From: Rathayibacter sp. VKM Ac-2760
Lineage (GTDB): Bacteria > Actinomycetota > Actinomycetes > Actinomycetales > Microbacteriaceae
Length of the DNA: 64,000 nucleotides
Direction: 5' to 3'
NCBI RefSeq assembly: GCF_009834185.1
Contig: NZ_CP047173.1
Span: 2,418,001 to 2,482,000, forward strand
Below the pieces are notes generated by a model. That model saw nothing but the letters and a program-made list of their open reading frames with translations. It searched no databases and was not told the DNA's origin. Within the stretch, counting starts at the first letter, position 1. Every line of letters starts with the position of its first letter. Of the stretch, positions 58,545 to 64,000 are shown in pieces. The position numbers and the translations under genes were made by a program.

Positions 58545-60620
58545 ATGCAGATACGAGACTCCCTGGTCCGGCTCGGAGTCACGGTGGACGCCGGAGGCGG
58601 CGAGCTGCGGGTCTGGTCGGAGCACGCGAGCGCGATCGACCTGCTCCTCTACGACGAGAAGGATCCGAGCTGGGTGACCCGCACGGTCCCGCTCACCCGC
58701 GGTGAGGGGAGCGTCTGGTCCGCTCGGGCGTCGCAGCTCACCGTCGGGCGGCGCTACGCGATCAAGGTGGACGGGCCGACCGGCGTTCCGGGGCGCTTCG
58801 ATCCCCGGACGCCGCTGCTCGAGCCCTACTCGCGGGGCCTGCACCGGGTGGCCGAGAACGAGTGGCGCTCGGTCGTCGTCGACGACTCCTTCGACTGGGG
58901 CGACTCGCGGAAGCCGGCCACGCCGCTGGACCGGACCGTGCTCTACGAGGCCCACGTGAAGGGGCTGACCAAGCTGAACCCGGCCCTGCCGGTCGAGCTG
59001 CGCGGCAGCTACGCCGGACTCGCGCACGAGTCGACCGTCGCGTCGCTGCTCGAGCTCGGCGTGACGGCGGTCGAGCTGCTCCCCGTGCACGCCTTCGTCT
59101 CGGAGCAGCGGCTGCTGCGCCAGGGACTGACCAACTACTGGGGCTACAACACGCTCAACTTCTTCAGCCCGCACTCCGCCTACGCCTCCCCCGCCGCCCA
59201 GCGCGGCGGGCCGACCGCGGTGCTGCGCGAGTTCAAGGGCATGGTCAAGCTGCTGCACGAGGCCGGTCTCGAGGTGATCCTCGACGTGGTCTACAACCAC
59301 ACCGCCGAGGAGGGACCCCAGGGTCCGCGCTCGAGCCTGCGCGGGATCGACGACCGCAGCTACTACCGCCAGAGCGCCGAGGGCCACTACATCGACGTCA
59401 CCGGCTGCGGCAACACCCTCGACTACAGCCGGCCGGCGGTGCAGCGACTGGCGCTCGACTCGCTCCGCTACTGGTCGCAGGAGGTCGGCGTCGACGGCTT
59501 CCGCCTCGATCTCGCCGCGACCCTGGGGCGCGACGAGATCGCGCACTTCCAGCGCGACCACCCGCTCCTCGTCGCCGCCGTCGAAGACCCGGCGCTCGCC
59601 GACGTCAAGATGATCGCCGAACCGTGGGACGTGGGGATGGGCGGCTGGCAGACCGGCAACTTCCCGGACGGCTGGTCGGAGTGGAACGACCGCTACCGCG
59701 ACCGCGCCCGCAACTTCTGGCTCTCGGACATCGACTACGCCCGGCGCGCGGGGACGGCGCCGGTGGGCATCGGCGGCTTCGCGACCCGGCTCTCCGGCTC
59801 GTCGAACACCTTCTCGCTCGAGCGCGGCCCGCTCGCCTCGATCAACTTCGTCACGGCGCACGACGGCTTCACCCTCGCCGATCTCGTCTCGTACAACGTC
59901 AAGCACAACATCGGCAACGGCGAGTCGAACCGCGACGGAGCCGACACCAACCGCTCCTTCAACCACGGCTTCGAGGGGCCGACCGCGGACGAGCAGGTCA
60001 CCCTCGCCCGGCGGAAGGCGATGCGCAACCTCCTCGGCACCCTGCTGCTCTCGGCCGGCGTCCCGATGATCACCGCGGGCGACGAGTTCGGCCGCAGCCA
60101 GCGCGGCAACAACAACGCCTACTGCCAGGACTCGGACCTCACCTGGCTGCGCTGGGACGGCCGCAGCGACTGGCAGCTCGAGCTGCGCGAGCACGCCCGG
60201 ACGCTGATCCGGCTGCGCCGCGAGCACCCGGCGCTCCGGCCCGCCCGCTACGGACGCGGCGGGGCGGTGACGCCGGGAGCCACGAGCATGGAGTGGTTCG
60301 ACGCGCACGGGCGGACGATGTCCGAGCACGACTGGACCTCGGCGGGGAACCGCACGCTGCAGTACCTCGCCGCCTCCACTCCCGAGACGGAGGACTTCGA
60401 CCGCGTGCTGCTCATCGTGCACGGCGTCGAGTCGGAGACCTCGGTCGTCCTCGCCGAGAGCAAGGGCGTCACCGGCTACACCCGGCTCTGGAGCAGCGAG
60501 GAGGCGGTGCCGCTCGAGCACGGCGAGACGTTCGAGCCGGGCGAGATGGTCCGCGTGGCCGGGACCTCGATGCAGCTGTTCGCCGCGCACGGGCCGCGCC
60601 CGGTGGCGACCGCCCGATGA
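58545..60620 (+). CDS. glgX: Glycogen debranching enzyme GlgX/TreX-like
   Basis: 691-residue GH13 (isoamylase-type) hydrolase cleaving alpha-1,6 branches in limit dextrins. CBM48 at the N-terminus (LRVWSEHASAIDLLLYD), catalytic Asp in VDGFRLDLAATLGR, Glu in KMIAEPWDVG and Asp in FVTAHDGFTLADL. TACTGT (58532-58537) lies exactly 7 nt before the ATG and no ribosome binding site exists, so it is probably leaderless. Divergent from the desulfurase. It overlaps the ybaK-like gene by 4 nt. Confidence 0.94.
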   Translation: MQIRDSLVRLGVTVDAGGGELRVWSEHASAIDLLLYDEKDPSWVTRTVPLTRGEGSVWSARASQLTVGRRYAIKVDGPTGVPGRFDPRTPLLEPYSRGLHRVAENEWRSVVVDDSFDWGDSRKPATPLDRTVLYEAHVKGLTKLNPALPVELRGSYAGLAHESTVASLLELGVTAVELLPVHAFVSEQRLLRQGLTNYWGYNTLNFFSPHSAYASPAAQRGGPTAVLREFKGMVKLLHEAGLEVILDVVYNHTAEEGPQGPRSSLRGIDDRSYYRQSAEGHYIDVTGCGNTLDYSRPAVQRLALDSLRYWSQEVGVDGFRLDLAATLGRDEIAHFQRDHPLLVAAVEDPALADVKMIAEPWDVGMGGWQTGNFPDGWSEWNDRYRDRARNFWLSDIDYARRAGTAPVGIGGFATRLSGSSNTFSLERGPLASINFVTAHDGFTLADLVSYNVKHNIGNGESNRDGADTNRSFNHGFEGPTADEQVTLARRKAMRNLLGTLLLSAGVPMITAGDEFGRSQRGNNNAYCQDSDLTWLRWDGRSDWQLELREHARTLIRLRREHPALRPARYGRGGAVTPGATSMEWFDAHGRTMSEHDWTSAGNRTLQYLAASTPETEDFDRVLLIVHGVESETSVVLAESKGVTGYTRLWSSEEAVPLEHGETFEPGEMVRVAGTSMQLFAAHGPRPVATAR

Positions 60621-61096
60621 AGGCCGGACCGGGCACCCCGGCGACGGTGGCGCTGGCGGCGGCCGGGATCGCCTTCGTCCCGCGCGAGTACCGGCACGAC
60701 CCGGCGGCGGCGAGCTACGGGACCGAGGCCGCCGAGGCGCTCGGGGTCGAGCCCGAGCGGGTCTTCAAGACGCTGCTGGTCGAGGTGGACGGCGAGCTGA
60801 TCGTCGGGATCGTCCCGGTGACCGGCTCGCTCGGGCTCAAGGAGCTCGCGGCCGCGGTCGGCGGCAAGCGCGCGGCGATGGCCGATCCGGCGCTCGCACA
60901 GCGTCGCACGGGGTACGTGCTCGGCGGCATCTCGCCGATCGGGCAGAAGACACGGCACCGCACGGTGCTCGACGAGACGGCCGAGCTGTACGACACCGTG
61001 CTGGTGTCGGGCGGACGGCGCGGCTTCGACATCGAGCTCGCGCCGGCGGACCTCGTCACCGCGACGGGCGCGACCCTGGCCGACATCGCGCGGTGA
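60617..61096 (+). CDS. YbaK/EbsC-family Cys-tRNA(Pro) deacylase
   Basis: 159-residue trans-editing domain removing Cys from mischarged tRNA(Pro). VFKTLLVEVDGELIVGIVP supplies the conserved Lys, GKRAAMADPALAQRRTGYVLGGISPIG the substrate region. Its ATG overlaps the glgX stop (ATGA), so it is cotranslated with a glycogen enzyme, with no known functional link. A repeat cluster follows. Confidence 0.9.
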   Translation: MKAGPGTPATVALAAAGIAFVPREYRHDPAAASYGTEAAEALGVEPERVFKTLLVEVDGELIVGIVPVTGSLGLKELAAAVGGKRAAMADPALAQRRTGYVLGGISPIGQKTRHRTVLDETAELYDTVLVSGGRRGFDIELAPADLVTATGATLADIAR

Positions 61097-61104
61097 GCGC
61101 GGCG

Positions 61105-61272
61105 GGTCTCGACACGCCGCTCCGCGGCTACTCGACCAGCAGATCATGCTGATCGAGCAGCCCTCGCAGAGACTTCATGCTGATCGAGTAGCCCTCGCAG
61201 AGGGCGTATCGAGATCCACCGTCATCCGAAGGGCGGGTCTCGACACGCCGCTCCGCGGCGACTCGACCAGCA
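61105..61272. repeat. Dispersed intergenic repeat, four copies in both orientations (cluster E)
   Basis: Direct copies at 61105-61141 and 61236-61272 (core CTCGACACGCCGCTCCGCGG) and inverted copies at 61178-61217 and, partial, 61147-61172. The arms use CTCGCAGAG and GCTCCGC variants that keep base pairing. The cluster lies between the convergent ends of the YbaK-like gene and glgP, ending 9 nt from the glgP stop. Confidence 0.9.
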
Positions 61273-61280
61273 CGTCCGCG

Positions 61281-63851
61281 TCAGCCGGCCGCCGCCACCA
61301 GCCCGAGTTCGGCCGAGCGGGCGAGCAGCGGGTGCCGCGGCACCACGCGCACCGTGTAGCCGAACGAGCCGCTGCGATCGAGCGCGACCACCCCGGCGTA
61401 GGGCACGCGGCCGACCGCGTCCGCCGGCACGACGGCGCCCGACTCCTCGGCGACCTCGAGCTCGTGCAGCCGGACGTCGGTGAGCGACCCGTCGTCGGCG
61501 GTCGTGCCGTAGACCACCTGCACGGTGACGTCCTCGGGCGACAGCTCGCCGAGCAGCACGCCCGCGCGCAGGGCGAGCCGGTCGCCGCGCTGGGGCACCG
61601 CGTCGATGCCGCCCGACTCGACCGACGCGACGGCCACGCCGCTCCAGCCGGCGCGGACCCGCTGCTTCCAGGCCGAGAGCTCCTTCGCCGGCTCGAAGTG
61701 GTCGGCCGCGATCTCGCGCCCCGCCTCGGCCGCGGGGTGGTAGAGCGACTCCACGTACTGGCGCACCATCCGCTCGGCCGACAGCTCGGGCGAGAGCGTG
61801 GCGAGGGTGTGCCGGATCGAGCGCACCCAGCGGCGCGGCACTCCGTCGTGGTCGCGCTCGTAGTAGCGCGGCACGACCTCGCTCTCGAGCAGCTCGTAGA
61901 GCGCGTCGGCCTCGAGGGTGTCGCGCGACTCCGGATCGATGTCGCGGTCGGAGGAGGGGATCGCCCAGCCGTTCTCGCCGTCGAAGTACTCGTTCCACCA
62001 GCCGTCGAGGATCGAGAGGTTGAGCGAGCCGTTCAGCGCGGCCTTCATCCCCGAGGTGCCGCAGGCCTCGAGCGGGCGCAGCGGATTGTTCAGCCAGACA
62101 TCGGTGCCCGGGTAGAGCAGCTGCGCCATCGCGATGTCGTAGTCGGGCAGGAAGACGATGCGGCGGCGCACGTCCGGCTCCTGCGCGAAGCGGACCAGCT
62201 TCTGGATGAGGCGCTTGCCCTCCTCGTCGGCAGGGTGCGACTTGCCGGCGATCACGATCTGGATCGGGTGCTCGGGGTGGGTGAGCAGCGCGCGGAGCCG
62301 CTCGGGGTCGTGCAGCATCAGCGTCAGGCGCTTGTAGGTGGGGACGCGCCGGGCGAAGCCGATGGTGAGCACGTCCGGGTCCAGCAGCTCGTCGAGCCAG
62401 GCCGGCGCGAGCCCGCCCGGGTTCTGCTCGCGCCAGGAGCGGGCGGCCCGCGCCCGGGCGTCGTGCACGAGCTGCTCGCGCATCGAGCGCCGCGCCTGCC
62501 AGAGCTCACCGTCGCTCAGGGCTCCCGAGGCCCAGTCGGCGCGGGTGGTGTCGTCGGTGCCGAGCCGATCGCGGGCGAGAGCGCGGAGGATGGGGTCGGT
62601 CCAGGTGGCCGCGTGGACGCCGTTCGTGACCGAGCCGATCGGCACCTCCGCCGTGTCGAACCCCGGCCAGAGACCCGAGAACATCGAGCGGCTCACCTCG
62701 CCGTGCAGCCGCGAGACGCCGTTGGAGCGCTGCGCGAGCCGGAGCCCCATGAACGCCATGTTGAAGACGTCGCCGGAGGCCGACTCGGAGCCGAGCGCCA
62801 GCACGTCCTCGATCTGCACGCCGGGCAGCAGCTCGGTGGTGAAGTACTCCTCGATCAGCCCGCGATCGAAGCGGTCGATGCCCGCCGGCACCGGCGTGTG
62901 CGTCGTGAAGACCGTGCTCGCCCGCACCACCTGCAGTGCCTGATCGAAGTCGAGCCCCGAGCCGATCAGGCCCGAGATGCGCTCGAGACCCTGGAAGCCC
63001 GCGTGACCCTCGTTGGTGTGGAACACCTCGGGCGGCAGCGTGCCCGACACCTCGGCCCAGAGCTCGAGCGCGCGGACGCCGCCGATGCCCAGCAGCAGCT
63101 CCTGCAGCAGGCGGTGCTCGCCGCCCCCGCCGTAGAGCCGGTCGGTGACGGTCCGCAGCGCGTCCTCGTTCTCGCGCACGTCGGTGTCGAGCAGGAGGAG
63201 CGTCACCCGGCCGACCTCGGCCCGCCAGATCCGCGCGTAGAGGGCGCGCCCGTCGGGCAGCGCGAGGACGATCCGCGCGGCCGAGCCGTCGGCCATCCGC
63301 ACCATCCGCAGCGGCAGCCCGTCGGGGTCGAGCGACGGGTAGGACTCGAGCTGCCAGCCGTCGGCCGAGAGGCCCTGGGCGAAGTAGCCCGAGCGGTAGA
63401 AGAGGCCGACGCCGGTCAGCGGGACCCCGAGGTCGGAGGAGGCCTTCAGGTGGTCGCCGGCCAGGATGCCGAGACCGCCGGAGTACTGCGGCAGCGCGGC
63501 GGCGATGCCGAACTCGGGCGAGAAGTAGGCGATCGAGCGCGGCGCGGACTCCGGCAGCGACTGGTACCAGCGCGGCTCGGTGCGGTAGCGCTCGAGATCG
63601 TCGCGCAGGCGCCAGGCGTCGTCGACGAAGCCCTGGTCGCGGGCGAGCTCGGCGAGGCGCTCGGGGGCGATCGCGCCGAGCAGGGCGGTCGGGTCCCCGC
63701 CGCTCTGCCGCCACAGCTCGGCATCGGCCCGCTCGAACAGCCGGCGGGTGGGCTCGTGCCAGGCCCAGCGCAGATTCCCGGCCAGCTCGCCGAGCGCGGA
63801 CAGCTCGGGCGGCAGGACGGATCGGACGGTGAAGCGGCGGATGGCCTTCAC
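61281..63851 (-). CDS. glgP: Alpha-glucan phosphorylase
   Basis: 856 residues releasing glucose 1-phosphate from glycogen or maltodextrin. N-terminal DUF3417 helical domain (LPPELSALGELAGNLRWAWH), core with SGGLGILAGDHLKASSDLGVP, GTSGMKAALNGSLNLSILDGWW (PLP Lys) and DWAS-type loops. The C-terminal extension beyond about 720 is Ig-like and unlike the enterobacterial enzyme, as in actinobacterial GlgP. The GTG at 63851 follows GAGGAGTGCC. Functionally pairs with glgX on the opposite strand. Confidence 0.93.
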   Translation of the reverse strand: MKAIRRFTVRSVLPPELSALGELAGNLRWAWHEPTRRLFERADAELWRQSGGDPTALLGAIAPERLAELARDQGFVDDAWRLRDDLERYRTEPRWYQSLPESAPRSIAYFSPEFGIAAALPQYSGGLGILAGDHLKASSDLGVPLTGVGLFYRSGYFAQGLSADGWQLESYPSLDPDGLPLRMVRMADGSAARIVLALPDGRALYARIWRAEVGRVTLLLLDTDVRENEDALRTVTDRLYGGGGEHRLLQELLLGIGGVRALELWAEVSGTLPPEVFHTNEGHAGFQGLERISGLIGSGLDFDQALQVVRASTVFTTHTPVPAGIDRFDRGLIEEYFTTELLPGVQIEDVLALGSESASGDVFNMAFMGLRLAQRSNGVSRLHGEVSRSMFSGLWPGFDTAEVPIGSVTNGVHAATWTDPILRALARDRLGTDDTTRADWASGALSDGELWQARRSMREQLVHDARARAARSWREQNPGGLAPAWLDELLDPDVLTIGFARRVPTYKRLTLMLHDPERLRALLTHPEHPIQIVIAGKSHPADEEGKRLIQKLVRFAQEPDVRRRIVFLPDYDIAMAQLLYPGTDVWLNNPLRPLEACGTSGMKAALNGSLNLSILDGWWNEYFDGENGWAIPSSDRDIDPESRDTLEADALYELLESEVVPRYYERDHDGVPRRWVRSIRHTLATLSPELSAERMVRQYVESLYHPAAEAGREIAADHFEPAKELSAWKQRVRAGWSGVAVASVESGGIDAVPQRGDRLALRAGVLLGELSPEDVTVQVVYGTTADDGSLTDVRLHELEVAEESGAVVPADAVGRVPYAGVVALDRSGSFGYTVRVVPRHPLLARSAELGLVAAAG

Positions 63852-63867
63852 GGCACTCCTCGACTCT

Positions 63868-63951
63868 CTGCTGTTCTGGACGACCTGCTGTTCTGGACGA
63901 CCTGCTGTTCTGGGCGACCCGCTGATCTCACGACCTGCTGATCCCGACGAC
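63868..63951 (-). repeat. Five 17-bp tandem repeats upstream of glgP
   Basis: Units CTGCTGTTCTGGACGAC at 63868-63884 and 63885-63901, CTGCTGTTCTGGGCGAC at 63902-63918, then two diverged units (63919-63934 and 63935-63951). They occupy the leader or promoter region of glgP starting 17 nt from its GTG. The last two contain CTGATC, as at the end of the dispersed repeat. Confidence 0.9.
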
Positions 63952-64000
63952 CGCGGACCCCGGCGAGCACCCCCCCTGCGGACGGCCGGGGCGGTCGCGC

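Overview
The window is high-GC, densely packed actinobacterial chromosome, most likely from the family Microbacteriaceae (a Rathayibacter-, Curtobacterium- or Clavibacter-like genus). Pointers are the mycothiol-linked proteins, group II truncated hemoglobin beside an MscS channel, leaderless GTG/ATG starts behind TANNNT boxes, and a dispersed intergenic repeat family. It contains no rRNA operon, CRISPR array, prophage or insertion sequence. Genus assignment is inference from gene content only.

Layout. 1-5.2 kb: four tandem minus-strand paralogous secreted SGNH/GDSL hydrolases with different C-terminal tails. 5.4-8 kb: gamma-class carbonic anhydrase and a secreted Ig-Ig-LamG protein whose Ig module matches the tail of the fourth hydrolase. 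8-11 kb: NarL-type two-component system and Dps with iron-box-like upstream sites. 11-14.6 kb: amidohydrolase, Nei-type glycosylase, RpiB, DsbA-fold mycothiol reductase homologue. 14.7-19.7 kb: aminopeptidase N and the methylcitrate-cycle pair prpC/prpB without prpD. 19.8-27.1 kb: MscS, trHbO, two acyl-CoA thioesterases, EttA, a lipoprotein, Ssb, MsrA. 27.2-31.8 kb: aldo/keto reductase, small uncharacterised proteins, tRNA-Arg(TCT), oligoribonuclease, tRNA-His(GTG), a small zincin. 31.7-35.4 kb: a TPP-riboswitch-controlled ECF transporter (YkoE-YkoD-YkoC type) with an overlapping P-loop kinase gene. 35.4-42.5 kb: EEP-family hydrolase, DinB, TIGR03086-like protein, NAD(P)-binding protein, acyl-CoA ligase, a Gly/Asp-rich membrane protein. 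42.6-45.8 kb: a LacI regulator with a Gfo/Idh/MocA-AKR fusion enzyme and two perfect operators flanking its promoter. 45.8-50.5 kb: PspC, a GNAT-ASCH-like protein and GatCAB. 50.5-58.5 kb: cysteine desulfurase, MnmA, LigA, a frameshifted phosphoesterase paralogue and an intact Tat-exported phosphoesterase as one overlapping minus-strand run. 58.5-64 kb: glycogen debranching enzyme, YbaK-family deacylase and alpha-glucan phosphorylase.

How genes work together. GlgX and GlgP form a glycogen breakdown pair. The desulfurase supplies sulfur to MnmA. GatC-GatA-GatB form the tRNA amidotransferase. The ECF cassette imports thiamine or its pyrimidine under TPP control. The sensor kinase and regulator are 4 nt apart. 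The leading candidates for undescribed biology are the hydrolase array with its Ig/LamG partner, the fused oxidoreductase with its twin-operator switch, the P-loop kinase in the thiamine operon, and the degenerate phosphoesterase paralogue coupled to an intact one.
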